A stretch of 64,000 nt of DNA from Gemmata palustris (GCF_017939745.1 NZ_JAGKQQ010000001.1:2046001-2110000); one strand, 5' to 3'. Numbered from the stretch's first letter, positions 17,505 to 26,214 are shown. Translations and numbers: made by a program. The notes: generated from the letters alone by a model not told the origin.

Positions 17505-18806
17505 ATGACCGTGGCCCCCGGTCACTTCCACGCGGCTCTCGTGCAAAAGCGCGCGCTGTACGGGATCGACCCCCGCACGCACGTGTACGCGCCGCTCGAC
17601 GCCGACACGCTCGCTCACCTCGCGCGGATCGCCGCGTTCAACAACCGGCCCGACCAACCGACGACCTGGGAAGTGGACCTCCGGGCCGGCGCCGACTACC
17701 TCGAACGGTTCGCGCGCGAGCAGCCCGGCAACGCGGTCGTCCTCAGCGGGCGCAACCGGCCGAAGATCGACCTGATGCGGCTCGCCGTGTCGAACTGCCT
17801 ACCCGTTATCGCGGACAAGCCCTGGATCATCGAACACGCGGACTTCCCCAAACTCGAAGCCCTGTTCCGCGAGTCCGAGCTGCGCGAAGTGTTCATGTGG
17901 GACATGCTCACCGAGCGGTTCGAGATCACGAACTGGCTCGTCCGCGAGTTCGCCCGCGACGCGGACCTGTTCGGTTCGTGGCAGACCGGCGCCCCGAACG
18001 AGCCGGCCCTGCAGATGCGGAGCGTTCACTTCCTCAAGAAATTGGTCAACGATCGACCGCTCGTGCGGCCCTGGTGGTGGTTCGACCCGGCCACGTCCGG
18101 TGAAGCGATGGCCGACGTGGGCACGCACCTCGCGGACCTCTCCATGTGGATCACCGCGCCGGACCAGCCGATCGACTACGCGACGCAGATTCAGATGCTC
18201 GCCGCGGACCGGGCGCCGCTGGTGCTCACCCGGGAGCAGTTCGGCGCGGTCACGGGTCTGGGCGGCTTCCCGGACGAGTTGCGCCCGTATGTGGTGGGGC
18301 GAAATTTGCACTACGCCGGGAACAACAGCGCGACCTACACACTTCGCGGCGTTCACGTGAAACTGGAAACGGCCTGGGAGTTTGAATCGCCCGCGGGCGG
18401 CGACACGCACGCCTGCGTCGCGCGGGGAACGCGGGCGACGCTCACGATCCGCCAGCAGCCGGGCGCGCGGCCGGAGATATTCGTCACGGCGACCGACCCG
18501 GCGCGCCACGCAGAAATGGTGGACCGGCTCCGCGGTCGGTGCGATGCGTTCCAGCGCGATTTCACCGGGATGTTCGTCTCCGATCTCGGTACCGAAGCCC
18601 AGGTCGTCATCCCGGACGACTGGCGCGCGAGCCACGAGGACCACTTCGCGGCCGTAATGGACGAGTTCGTGCGGTACTTCCACGCGCCGCGTGCCGTTCC
18701 GCCGTGGGAGCGCCCGAACGCGCTCGCGCGGTACTACATCACCACGAAAGCCGTTGAGATGGCGCGCGGTGCCGCACCGAACCCGCTCCACCCGACCGAT
18801 TATTGA
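17505..18806 (+). CDS. Putative Gfo/Idh/MocA-type oxidoreductase
   Basis: A 433-residue protein matching planctomycete putative oxidoreductases with the Oxidoreduct_C C-terminal domain. The N-terminal segment MTVAPGHFHAALVQ, the VVLSGRNRPKIDLM strand, the loop PVIADKPW and the central GEAMADVGTHLADLSMW are characteristic. These proteins are probably NAD(P)-dependent sugar-type dehydrogenases; the substrate is unknown. A TTG at 17484 would add seven residues (LFRLLRL) that also look conserved and is a possible true start. It is divergent from the CobW gene, with 145 bp between starts. Confidence 0.82.
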   Translation: MTVAPGHFHAALVQKRALYGIDPRTHVYAPLDADTLAHLARIAAFNNRPDQPTTWEVDLRAGADYLERFAREQPGNAVVLSGRNRPKIDLMRLAVSNCLPVIADKPWIIEHADFPKLEALFRESELREVFMWDMLTERFEITNWLVREFARDADLFGSWQTGAPNEPALQMRSVHFLKKLVNDRPLVRPWWWFDPATSGEAMADVGTHLADLSMWITAPDQPIDYATQIQMLAADRAPLVLTREQFGAVTGLGGFPDELRPYVVGRNLHYAGNNSATYTLRGVHVKLETAWEFESPAGGDTHACVARGTRATLTIRQQPGARPEIFVTATDPARHAEMVDRLRGRCDAFQRDFTGMFVSDLGTEAQVVIPDDWRASHEDHFAAVMDEFVRYFHAPRAVPPWERPNALARYYITTKAVEMARGAAPNPLHPTDY

Positions 18807-18870
18807 ATCGGTTCCCCTTGCCTGCGCGCGGTTGTCGCAAAGGCGAAGCGTTGCGGTGTTTCGCACGAGA

Positions 18871-20484
18871 TCACGAGCGCGGGGCGACCCGATCAACGTA
18901 CTCGTAGTAGCCATCGAGGTCGAACTTCCGGGCGGTGTTCGCGGACGACATGTAGCGCACCCCTCCGAAAACCTCGCGCTCCGGGGGCCACGGGCGGTCG
19001 AACAGCCCGAAGCACCACAAAATGCCCGTGTACGAGTTCGGGTCGCGTCCATCGATCGCGTACTTGTTATTGAGGTACTCCAGCACGCGGTACGCGACCG
19101 CCGGCGATTCGCTCCATTCCAATACCTTCTTGCCCCACAACATCCGCAGGTAGTTGTGAATGCGCCCGGTCGCGACCAGTTCGCGCTGGGCCGCGTTCCA
19201 AAGGTCGTCGTGGGTCGCGGCGGCTTCAAACTCTTCGAGGTCGTAGAGGTGCTCGCGCCGGTCGGATTCGTGCTTGCGGAGCGTGGTTCGTGCCCAGTCT
19301 GGCAACACGATGTCCAGGGTGCGTTCGCCACCCGGGGAAAAATCCATCATCTCGAAATTAAATCGCGGAATGTCGGTTGTTGGGGGCGCGCACCAACTGA
19401 CATTGAGGGTGAATTCTAAATTCGCGTTATTCGTCGAATTTCGTGCGAAATGCCAGTGATAACCCACATCGCGCCAGGTAATCGCCTCGTCCAAAAAACT
19501 GTTCACGTTCGCATCGCGACAAAAGAAATCGTCCTTGTTCCGGGTCTTCGGATTGATTTCTTTCGCGGTCCACTCGTCACCCAAAACGGCCTCCGTGACC
19601 TCCTGAATGCTGAGATGGCCGTAGTGCAGGTACGGACTCAGGCCGCTCGCCGCGTTGTGCGCGGGGTCATTCGGTTCGTTGCGCCCCTCCGCGTAGTTCG
19701 GCAGCTTCTCAGCTATAAACGAATCTAGCGCGGTTCGCCCCGCCACGGAGCCGCCTTCGATCCCCGGCACCGGTGGTACGCTCTGATCGACCGGCAGCGC
19801 GGCAACGAACGTCGCGATATTTTCTTTGGGGTTCCACGCGCGGAACGGCGGGTCGAGCTTGCTCTTCGCGACCTTCGACACCTCGGGGACTGGTGCGGAG
19901 CGGTGGTGCCACTCCTCGGCAAACAGCTTGTGAATACGGGGGCGCAGGTGCGCAGCGGCCGCAACAGGCGCCCCGAGTCGCGCGAGCGGCACAACGGAAT
20001 TGCCATCGACCAGAATCACCGGCACGTCACTCTTCGCCGCGAGCGCGCGGTTGTGTGCGGGAACGATGTACGCGGGGTAATCATCGGTTACAACGCACAC
20101 GGCATTCGCGGCGAGTCGCTTCACCAGCCCGCGTCCGGTGTCGCCCAGCGTCTCCACGAACGGCCAGTACGCGACGCCGAGCTTCTTCGCCGCAACCGCG
20201 TTGTCGCGCATTCCTTGCAGAATAAACGCATGGTGCCGGGCATTCGCCCACGGGTAGTTCAGCTTCAGCCCCTCGTACACCACGAGCGGCTTCTTGTATT
20301 CGGCGGCGAGCCGGAGCGCGCAATCGAGCGCGTGGTTCGAGTGCAGCCGCCGAAACATCTGGGGCCAATACAGGATGTACTCGCCCTTCGTATTAACGGG
20401 CCGCTCGTTCGCGAGCCGAACCCGGGCGCTGGCCAACAGTTCCTGGTCCACGATCCTCGGTCCTTCTAGTTTCGGTGGGCGCAT
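18871..20484 (-). CDS. phr: Class II deoxyribodipyrimidine photolyase
   Basis: A 537-residue photolyase that repairs cyclobutane pyrimidine dimers in blue light with FAD. The C-terminal FAD-binding region has class II features: RIHNYLRMLWGKKVLEWS, YLNNKYAIDGRDPNSYTG and WCFGLFDRPWPPER. The N-terminal Rossmann-like antenna domain begins VNTKGEYILYWPQMFRR. Start chosen at the ATG at 20484; upstream in-frame residues do not resemble the family. The gene is divergent from the ABC exporter operon across a 508-bp intergenic region holding a consensus plus-strand promoter and repeated GTTAGC boxes. Confidence 0.93.
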   Translation of the reverse strand: MRPPKLEGPRIVDQELLASARVRLANERPVNTKGEYILYWPQMFRRLHSNHALDCALRLAAEYKKPLVVYEGLKLNYPWANARHHAFILQGMRDNAVAAKKLGVAYWPFVETLGDTGRGLVKRLAANAVCVVTDDYPAYIVPAHNRALAAKSDVPVILVDGNSVVPLARLGAPVAAAAHLRPRIHKLFAEEWHHRSAPVPEVSKVAKSKLDPPFRAWNPKENIATFVAALPVDQSVPPVPGIEGGSVAGRTALDSFIAEKLPNYAEGRNEPNDPAHNAASGLSPYLHYGHLSIQEVTEAVLGDEWTAKEINPKTRNKDDFFCRDANVNSFLDEAITWRDVGYHWHFARNSTNNANLEFTLNVSWCAPPTTDIPRFNFEMMDFSPGGERTLDIVLPDWARTTLRKHESDRREHLYDLEEFEAAATHDDLWNAAQRELVATGRIHNYLRMLWGKKVLEWSESPAVAYRVLEYLNNKYAIDGRDPNSYTGILWCFGLFDRPWPPEREVFGGVRYMSSANTARKFDLDGYYEYVDRVAPRS

Positions 20485-20619
20485 CACGGAGTAACCGTAA
20501 GGCGCTGGGGGAATACAACCAAGAACTGCAGACCCCGGCCGCATACCGCGAGTGGTGGCCAAGACTGCCACGGGAGATGAAGTTTCTACGACACGTTCGC
20601 GATACCCCGACCAAACCGA

Positions 20620-20648
20620 TTGTATCCTTCTGTTCACTATGGTATAAT
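20620..20648 (+). promoter_or_regulatory. Near-consensus sigma70 promoter
   Basis: TTGTAT at 20620-20625, a 17-bp spacer and a perfect TATAAT at 20643-20648, extended by TGG. Predicted start is near 20655. The next gene on this strand starts at 20993, so the transcript would have a leader of about 340 nt containing the GTTAGC boxes, or the promoter drives an unrecognised RNA. Confidence 0.65.
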
Positions 20649-20725
20649 TTGTCGGGTTAGGGTGCTGGCGCGAGAATGATGCGAGTGGTGAGCGACTGAC
20701 AGCGAGCACTCTGAGGGGTGGATTT

Positions 20726-20880
20726 GTTAGCCGAGATGTCAGCGTTTGTTAGCCACAGGCTTGGGGCGGCGAAAGGGAACCTTTGTTACAAGTAATGGAA
20801 AAATCAGCAGTTAGCGCATTGAGCGCGACACGAATCGGCCGCGCGACCGCTCCGGGCCAAAAATGTTAGCAATTGTTAGC
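20726..20880. promoter_or_regulatory. Repeated GTTAGC boxes upstream of the ABC operon
   Basis: GTTAGC occurs at 20726, 20748, 20810, 20865 and 20875, with a GTCAGC variant at 20738 and GTTACA at 20785. Spacings of 10, 10 and 12 bp put neighbouring boxes on one DNA face. A similar pair 10 bp apart lies upstream of cysD (48147 and 48157). They could be operator sites; the binding protein is unknown. The rest of the 20485-20992 gap holds no gene I can support. Confidence 0.4.
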
Positions 20881-20992
20881 CTACGAGCTTCGACAGGCGA
20901 CTTAAATCCATTGCGGGTAGATGGTTAAGGCCACGCGAGTAACCATTCCGTAGATTCCGGTAACTGCAACCATCGTTTCAACAAAGTCCTCC

Positions 20993-22114
20993 ATGCCAGA
21001 AGCGGTACTCGAAGTCACGGACATTCGCAAACGGTACGGCGAAACCGTTGCTCTAGACGGTGTTTCGCTCGCCGTGCAACCGGGCGAAGTCTTCGGCCTG
21101 CTCGGTCCCAACGGTGCCGGCAAGACGACGCTGCTTTCGATCGCGGCCGGGCTGACGCGCGCCGACGGCGGGTCGGTGAAACTCTTCGGCCGACCGTTCA
21201 CGCACGACGACCGCGCACTGCGCCACCTCATCGGCATCGGTACGCAAGACCTCGCGATCTACCCCGACCTGACCGCACGCGAGAACCTCCGGTTCTTCGG
21301 CAAGCTCTACGCTCTTCGCGGGAAGCAACTGGAATCGCGGGTCGCCGAGGTGCTCGCCGCAGTGGAACTGACTGATCGCGCGAACGACCGCGCCGGCGCG
21401 TTCTCCGGCGGCATGAAGCGCAGGCTGAACCTCGCGGTCGCGGTCGTACACGCGCCGAAGTTGCTCATTCTGGACGAGCCGACAACGGGCGTGGACCCAC
21501 AGAGCCGCAACCACATCTTCGAGCAGGTGAAGGCCCTCAACGCGGCCGGGCTCACGGTGATTTACACGAGCCACTACATGGAAGAGGTGCAAACGCTGTG
21601 CAAGCGCATTGCCGTCCTCGACAACGGCACGCTCCGGGCCTGCGACACGCTCCCGAACCTGCTCCGGCGCCTCGACACGACCGTCCGCGTCACGGTGTCC
21701 GGCGCGCCGAGCAACTTCCTCCAGCGTCTGCAAGCGATACCGGGTGTGAAGAGAGTGGGGGAGCAAAGACAACCTAACCCCCTAACCCCCTTCCCTAAGA
21801 AGGAAGGGGGAACAGAACAGAACCCCTCCCCAGCCCCTCCCCTAAACGGAGAGGGGCTTAATACCGAAAACAGTTCCGCACCTGTTCTTGGCTCTGCTCC
21901 CCCTTCTTTCTTAGGGAAGGGGGTTGGGGGGTTAGGTTCTTCGGGCATAGGTTTCTCCACCTTCGATGTCGTGGTCGAAGACATCGGCCCAGTCCTGGCG
22001 CGGATTGCGTCCGAGTGCGCCGCAAGCGGGGCGAACCTCACCTCCGCGACCACCACCGAGCCGACTCTGGAGCGCGTGTTCCTGAACCTCACTGGCCGCG
22101 GGCTAAGGGATTAG
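20993..22114 (+). CDS. ABC transporter ATP-binding protein with in-frame palindromic insertion
   Basis: A 373-residue ABC-2 type ATPase. Walker A GPNGAGKT is at 38-45, the signature FSGGMKRRL at 137-145, and Walker B LLILDEP at 157-163, so it looks catalytically intact. Typical members are about 310 residues. The extra length comes from residues ~260-315, a low-complexity Pro/Gly/Lys segment encoded by a palindromic repeat (21771-21938, 168 bp, in frame). Flanking sequence (GVKRVGEQ before, FDVVVEDIGPVLARI after) matches the usual C-terminal accessory domain. It pairs with the permease gene 3 bp downstream. Substrate unknown; exporters of this type move lipids, drugs or polysaccharides. Confidence 0.92.
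   Translation: MPEAVLEVTDIRKRYGETVALDGVSLAVQPGEVFGLLGPNGAGKTTLLSIAAGLTRADGGSVKLFGRPFTHDDRALRHLIGIGTQDLAIYPDLTARENLRFFGKLYALRGKQLESRVAEVLAAVELTDRANDRAGAFSGGMKRRLNLAVAVVHAPKLLILDEPTTGVDPQSRNHIFEQVKALNAAGLTVIYTSHYMEEVQTLCKRIAVLDNGTLRACDTLPNLLRRLDTTVRVTVSGAPSNFLQRLQAIPGVKRVGEQRQPNPLTPFPKKEGGTEQNPSPAPPLNGEGLNTENSSAPVLGSAPPSFLGKGVGGLGSSGIGFSTFDVVVEDIGPVLARIASECAASGANLTSATTTEPTLERVFLNLTGRGLRD
21771..21938. repeat. Palindromic repeat inserted inside a coding sequence
   Basis: Arms 21771-21810 and 21899-21938 are reverse complements at 38 of 40 positions. The left arm begins AACCTAACCCCCTAACCCCC. Between the arms is a second C-rich unit (about 21821-21860). Total length is 168 bp, exactly 56 codons, so the ABC ATPase frame is kept. 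Confidence 0.88.
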
Positions 22115-22117
22115 CGC

Positions 22118-23770
22118 ATGCCCATTCTCACACTCGCCGCGAAAGACCTTCGACTGTTGCTCCGCGACCCGCGGAGCGCGGTCATTCTGCTTGTCACGCC
22201 GCTGTTGCTCATTCTCGTGCTGGGGCTGGCGCTGGGTGAGGGTTTCGGCGAGAAGCCGGACGATCGGCTCCGCATCTCCGTCGTGAACCTCGATCGCGGG
22301 CTGCCCGGAAAGGTGCCCTTCCCCGAAAAGCCGTGGTCGGAAGTCGTGATCGACGACATGAGCGCGACGCAAGACATTCGGCTGGAAATCATCCGCGACC
22401 GCGGTGAAGCCGAGCGCCTGATCGCGAAGAACCGGCGCGCCGCGGTCATCGTGTTCGAGGAGGATTTCAGCGAACGGATGCACCGCTGCTCGTTCCTCAC
22501 GAGTGCCGATTCCGTTAACCCGTTCGGGCGCGACGGCGTGCGCCTTAACCAACTCGGCGCCTCGCTGCTAAACGACCGCACGCAACCCGTGTCCGCGTCC
22601 ATCATCGAGCAGGTCACGCAGGTCACGCTCCTGCGCGTGGTGATTCCGTGGATGATCGGGAAGGCGTTCGCCCGCGTCGGTGACGAGAAGTTCATGGAAC
22701 TGGTCGCGAACCGCCTCAACGGTGTGAAGCCGATCGCACCGGAGGTTCTTCAGGAACTCGACCCGGTGGTGCAGAAACTGCTCGTCGCGCTCACCAGCGA
22801 TAAGGACTTTCCGAAGATCGTGCTGGACGAGTTTCGCGCAACAAAGGGGAGCAACTTCTTCAAAGCCAGTGAAGACGCCCTCGTCATCGCGAACCGCAAG
22901 GGCGAGTTCCAGCGCGCGGTTCATAAGGCGTTCCAGAACCGCGCGATCATGGAGCGCGTGGGTAAAGACGTCGCGTTCGGCGAGGTACTCACGCCCTCGG
23001 TGCAAAAGCAGGTGGGACCAACGGTGAAGCGCGGGGTCGGCGATTTGTTCTCGAACTACAACTTCGAGGCGACGCGATGGAGCGATCTGGTGAAGAGCGA
23101 TACCCGCGAGGGCGTCGCCGCGAACCGCATCGAGTACCACGACACGGCCGGTAGCGGCGTGCTAAATCGCGGCGCGCTGCGGTACCAGATCCTGGTGCCG
23201 TCGTACACGGTGATGTTCGCGTTCTTCCTGGTACTGAGCGTGGGCTGGCTGTTCGTCGGCGAGCGCAAGCACGGCACGATGGTGCGCCTCCGCGCCGCCC
23301 CGCTCACACGCGGGCAGATCCTCCTCGGCAAACTGCTCCCGTGCCTCGCGGTGTCGCTGCTCCAGGGGGCGTTCTTGCTCGCGGCCGGGCAGCTCCTCTT
23401 CGGGATGACGTGGGGTTCGCGCCCGGAGCTTCTACTGCCCCTCGTGGCCAGCACCTCTTTCGCGGCCGTGGGGCTCGCGATTCTGGTCGCGAGCGTCGCG
23501 CGCACCGAAACACAGGTCGCGGTCTACGGCACGCTGCTGGTACTCGTGCTCGGCGGCGTGAGCGGATCACTGATGCCGCGCGACCTGATGCCTGAACAGA
23601 TGAAGACGATCAGCCTCGTGACCCCACACGCTTGGGCGCTGGACGCTTACAACCAACTGCTCGCGACCCCGGCCCCGGACATATCAGCCGTGCTCACCGC
23701 GTGCGCGGCATTGTGTGCGTTCGGCGCGGTGTTCACGGCGCTCGCGTGGTGGCGAATGGATTTGGAATAA
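22118..23770 (+). CDS. ABC-2 type transporter permease
   Basis: A 550-residue membrane permease, partner of the ATPase encoded 3 bp upstream. An N-terminal membrane anchor (about residues 18-40) is followed by a large extracytoplasmic domain of ~320 residues. Five or so hydrophobic segments follow from about residue 365, with the ABC-2 signature VGERKHGTMVRLRAAPLTRGQILLGKLL. This YhhJ/YbhR-like layout is usual for ABC-2 exporters. The C-terminal cassette includes SLVTPHAWALDAYNQLL, another family hallmark. Translational coupling with the ATPase gene is likely from the spacing. Confidence 0.9.
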   Translation: MPILTLAAKDLRLLLRDPRSAVILLVTPLLLILVLGLALGEGFGEKPDDRLRISVVNLDRGLPGKVPFPEKPWSEVVIDDMSATQDIRLEIIRDRGEAERLIAKNRRAAVIVFEEDFSERMHRCSFLTSADSVNPFGRDGVRLNQLGASLLNDRTQPVSASIIEQVTQVTLLRVVIPWMIGKAFARVGDEKFMELVANRLNGVKPIAPEVLQELDPVVQKLLVALTSDKDFPKIVLDEFRATKGSNFFKASEDALVIANRKGEFQRAVHKAFQNRAIMERVGKDVAFGEVLTPSVQKQVGPTVKRGVGDLFSNYNFEATRWSDLVKSDTREGVAANRIEYHDTAGSGVLNRGALRYQILVPSYTVMFAFFLVLSVGWLFVGERKHGTMVRLRAAPLTRGQILLGKLLPCLAVSLLQGAFLLAAGQLLFGMTWGSRPELLLPLVASTSFAAVGLAILVASVARTETQVAVYGTLLVLVLGGVSGSLMPRDLMPEQMKTISLVTPHAWALDAYNQLLATPAPDISAVLTACAALCAFGAVFTALAWWRMDLE

Positions 23771-23845
23771 CGGTATGCGTTGGCGAACGGCCGGCGTGAA
23801 TCGGTTGGTGTAAGCTCCCCAACTCTTGAAGCCATCACGTGTATC

Positions 23846-24098
23846 AAAAAGACGAGCCGCCGCCTGGGGGAGGCGGCGGCATGGGGGAGTGTTGCCGTAA
23901 GACGGGGGAACGGACGTGTTGTCTGAAAGGTTCGGGAGAGGGGGGAAATCTCTCCCGTGGCCGCGACCTTGGGGGAAGGTCGTTGTGGCCCTGGTGTTCC
24001 GCAGTTCCGGGTCGCCCTTGGGGGTGACGAACTTTGGGGGAAAGTTCGTCGTTGAGCGATCCGGCACCGATCCGCGATTCACTTGGGGGTTGTTCGTC
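23846..24098 (-). ncRNA. Candidate small RNA with eight C5 runs, mostly in hairpin loops
   Basis: Read on the minus strand, the region encodes a chain of hairpins. Clear perfect stems in plus coordinates are 24097-24103/24071-24077 (7 bp), 24041-24050/24026-24035 (10 bp, loop CCCCC), 23976-23982/23964-23970 (7 bp, loop CCCCC), 23950-23957/23933-23940 (8 bp) and 23872-23880/23856-23864 (9 bp, loop TCCCCCA). Eight runs of five or more C occur in all. The last hairpin is followed after 5 nt by TTTTT (23850-23846), resembling an intrinsic terminator. A promoter lies just upstream (24105-24133). No open frame here looks coding. Family unknown; the repeated UCCCC-type loops resemble sRNAs that bind Shine-Dalgarno sequences. 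Confidence 0.62.
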
Positions 24099-24104
24099 GC
24101 GGAC

Positions 24105-24133
24105 GGTATAACTGAAAGCAGCGACCGTGCCAA
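24105..24133 (-). promoter_or_regulatory. Promoter of the candidate small RNA
   Basis: On the minus strand, TTGGCA (24133-24128), a 17-bp spacer and TATACC (24110-24105). Predicted transcription start is near 24098, at the first hairpin of the RNA. The same TTGGCA -35 occurs before the MoxR operon (26215). Confidence 0.55.
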
Positions 24134-24351
24134 TTGCCGGAGTATCGCGGGGCACCAAATGCTCGATTCGGCGCAACTCCTCTGATGCCATAAGTCCGCG
24201 AAAATTGACCAATCGGTGTACCGCGGCAAAAATTCGTGCCACAGTTCGGAAACCTCGCCTAGTTTGTAAATCTTGCCGGGCGTTGTAAGACGTGTCATTG
24301 GTAAAACTGACACAACCGCCCACCTTTCTACCTGCTGCTGAAGAGGGCGCC

Positions 24352-25611
24352 ATGCCGGCCGATCAACTGGTGCAGAACCTGGAATCCGCACTGTCCAAGG
24401 TTCCCCTTATTGACCCGCACTCGCACATCGACCCGCTCAGCCCGGTCTCGAAGTCCCTCGACGACATCCTCGGCTACCACTACTACACCGAACTCGCCCA
24501 CTCCGCCGGGATGGGTCAGGCACTCCTGTCACGGGACGCGGACCCGCGCGAGCGCGTGCGCGAAATCGTCCGGTTCATGGACCGGTACGACAACACTGCC
24601 CAGTACGGCTGGTTCGTGGACATCGCCCGCACGTTTCTGGGCTTCGACGAACAGGAAACGCACGTCACCGCGGCCGACGCGGACAAACTCTTCGACGCTG
24701 CGCAAAAGACGTTCGCGCAACCGGACTGGGAAGCGCAGGTGTTCGCGAAGTCGCGCCTCGAAAAGATCTTCCTGACGAACGAGTTCGACGACCCGCTCCA
24801 GGGCTTCGACACCACGAAGTACGTCCCGTGTTTGCGGACGGACTCACTGGTGTTCAATCTCGATAAGCCCGACACGCGGCGCCGGCTCGAGGCGATCAGC
24901 GGCGTCCACGTTCACGACGGGGCGACGCTGCGAATGGCGCTAGCGAAAGTGTTCCTGCACTTCACGCGGAACGGGGCGAAGGCGTGTGCGATCTCGCTCC
25001 CGCCCAACTTCCACCCGGCGAAGTTCGACGACGAGCACTTCTACGAACAGATGCAGTTCCACGGGTACCACGACCTCGCGCCCGGCATGTTCTGGCTGAT
25101 CGCCGAGTTCTGCCGCGACTTCCGGCTCCCGTTCGACTTAATGATCGGCGTGAACCGTCGTGTTTACGAGAAGGGCGTTTACCAGGGGCAAGACCTGTTC
25201 GACCAGCGCACCAGTTTGCTGCAATACAAGGAACTGTTCAACGCCTTCCCGGACGTGACGTTCCCGGTCTCGGTGCTGACGAGCGCGCAGAACCAGGAAC
25301 TGATGGCGTACTCGTGGATCTTCCCGAACGTGCTGCCGAACGGCCACTGGTGGTACTCGAACACCCCGCCGTTCATCCGCAAGGACTTGACGGAGCGCAT
25401 CACCGCGGTGCCGAAGACGAAGCTGATCGGGTACTATTCGGACGCCTACAAGCTGGAGTTCGTGAAGCCAAAGTACGGCATGTACCGGCGCATTCTTGCG
25501 GGCGTGTTGGCAGACGAGTTCGTCCGCCCCGGGGCACTCAGTGAGACGGACGCGGTCGCACTGGGCACGCGGCTCCTGCGCGACAACGTGAAGGACGTGT
25601 TCAAGGTGTAG
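24352..25611 (+). CDS. Uronate-isomerase-like amidohydrolase
   Basis: A 419-residue amidohydrolase-superfamily protein resembling planctomycete proteins annotated as glucuronate isomerase or amidohydrolase. The metal-binding motif DPHSHIDP lies at about residues 20-27. The C-terminal half has NVLPNGHWWYSNTPPFI and PKTKLIGYYSDAYKLEF, features of the uronate isomerase fold. True uronate isomerases convert glucuronate to fructuronate; whether this one does is unproven. The ATG at 24352 is preceded by GAAGAGGG, a good ribosome site, so it is preferred over an in-frame ATG at 24292. The 24134-24351 stretch upstream holds no gene that I see apart from a likely promoter region. Confidence 0.75.
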   Translation: MPADQLVQNLESALSKVPLIDPHSHIDPLSPVSKSLDDILGYHYYTELAHSAGMGQALLSRDADPRERVREIVRFMDRYDNTAQYGWFVDIARTFLGFDEQETHVTAADADKLFDAAQKTFAQPDWEAQVFAKSRLEKIFLTNEFDDPLQGFDTTKYVPCLRTDSLVFNLDKPDTRRRLEAISGVHVHDGATLRMALAKVFLHFTRNGAKACAISLPPNFHPAKFDDEHFYEQMQFHGYHDLAPGMFWLIAEFCRDFRLPFDLMIGVNRRVYEKGVYQGQDLFDQRTSLLQYKELFNAFPDVTFPVSVLTSAQNQELMAYSWIFPNVLPNGHWWYSNTPPFIRKDLTERITAVPKTKLIGYYSDAYKLEFVKPKYGMYRRILAGVLADEFVRPGALSETDAVALGTRLLRDNVKDVFKV

Positions 25612-25738
25612 TGCTCGGCGATGCGGACCGAGAACCGCGATTCGCCCGCGGGGAGAGGCGGCACGTCACAATCTCGCCCAGTGTCTCCGGTGCCCCGCCA
25701 GCAGCATGGCGGCGCCACTGACGGGTGAATGCGTTTGC

Positions 25739-25783
25739 GCGTGGCGAGGGCCACCGGTTTGCTACCAGCGGCCCTCGCCACGC
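25739..25783. terminator. 14-bp inverted repeat between convergent genes
   Basis: GCGTGGCGAGGGCC (25739-25752) pairs perfectly with 25770-25783 around a 17-nt loop. It lies between the convergent amidohydrolase and zinc-finger genes and could stop transcription from both sides; no clear T-run is present. Confidence 0.55.
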
Positions 25784-25796
25784 ATCTTCAATCGAA

Positions 25797-26027
25797 TCAC
25801 TCGCTACTCTTCGGCTTGATCGGCCTCCGGATCTTCTGGGTACTGTACCCGCCGTAGTTCTTCTTGAGGCTGCCCTCCTTGCTGATCCGTTCCGGTGTCG
25901 CGACCACCGTGAACTCGCCGCCCATCTCTTTGCTGCACGCCACGCACACCCTCGTCTCGGGGATGGCTTCCAACCGCTCGGGCGGGATCTCGCCGCCGCA
26001 CCGTGCACACGGTTGTGGAACGATCAT
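25797..26027 (-). CDS. DksA/TraR-type C4 zinc-finger protein
   Basis: A 76-residue protein with a C4 zinc finger: Cys7, Cys10, Cys28 and Cys31 in CARCGGEIPPERLEAIPETRVCVAC. This is the TraR/DksA finger. The long coiled-coil of DksA is missing, so it is only the finger plus a basic tail (KKNYGGYSTQKIRRPIKP). DksA proteins bind the RNA polymerase secondary channel; a finger-only protein could be a truncated regulator or a general zinc-binding protein. GAGGAGG lies about ten bases before the ATG, a strong ribosome site. Confidence 0.82.
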   Translation of the reverse strand: MIVPQPCARCGGEIPPERLEAIPETRVCVACSKEMGGEFTVVATPERISKEGSLKKNYGGYSTQKIRRPIKPKSSE

Positions 26028-26214
26028 CGTTCGCGTCCTCCTCGAAGTGAAGTAGAGTCACCGACGGGGTCGCGTTCACCCCGCCATTCGTATAACGCCC
26101 GGCGGCGCCGATTTACTCCCGCGTATCACGAGAAATGAGCCCAAAACGACGCAAACGAACCAATTCGCGACCGGCGCTGTCTTCCGATTATCGGCACCGC
26201 TTTTCCGCCGCCCG

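Noticed and set aside
23840-24110. G-quadruplex cluster or CsrB-like RNA on the plus strand (GGGGGA loops)
   Set aside because: The G5 runs sit as single runs in separate stems rather than as four close tracts, and the plus strand lacks a terminator. Promoter and hairpin plus U-tract both point to the minus strand, where the loops are C-rich.
23844-24353. Minus-strand open frame of 169 residues over the hairpin region
   Set aside because: Composition is Pro/Arg/Ser-rich without domains, the frame crosses the promoter and hairpins, and no ribosome site is visible; the DNA is better explained by RNA structure.
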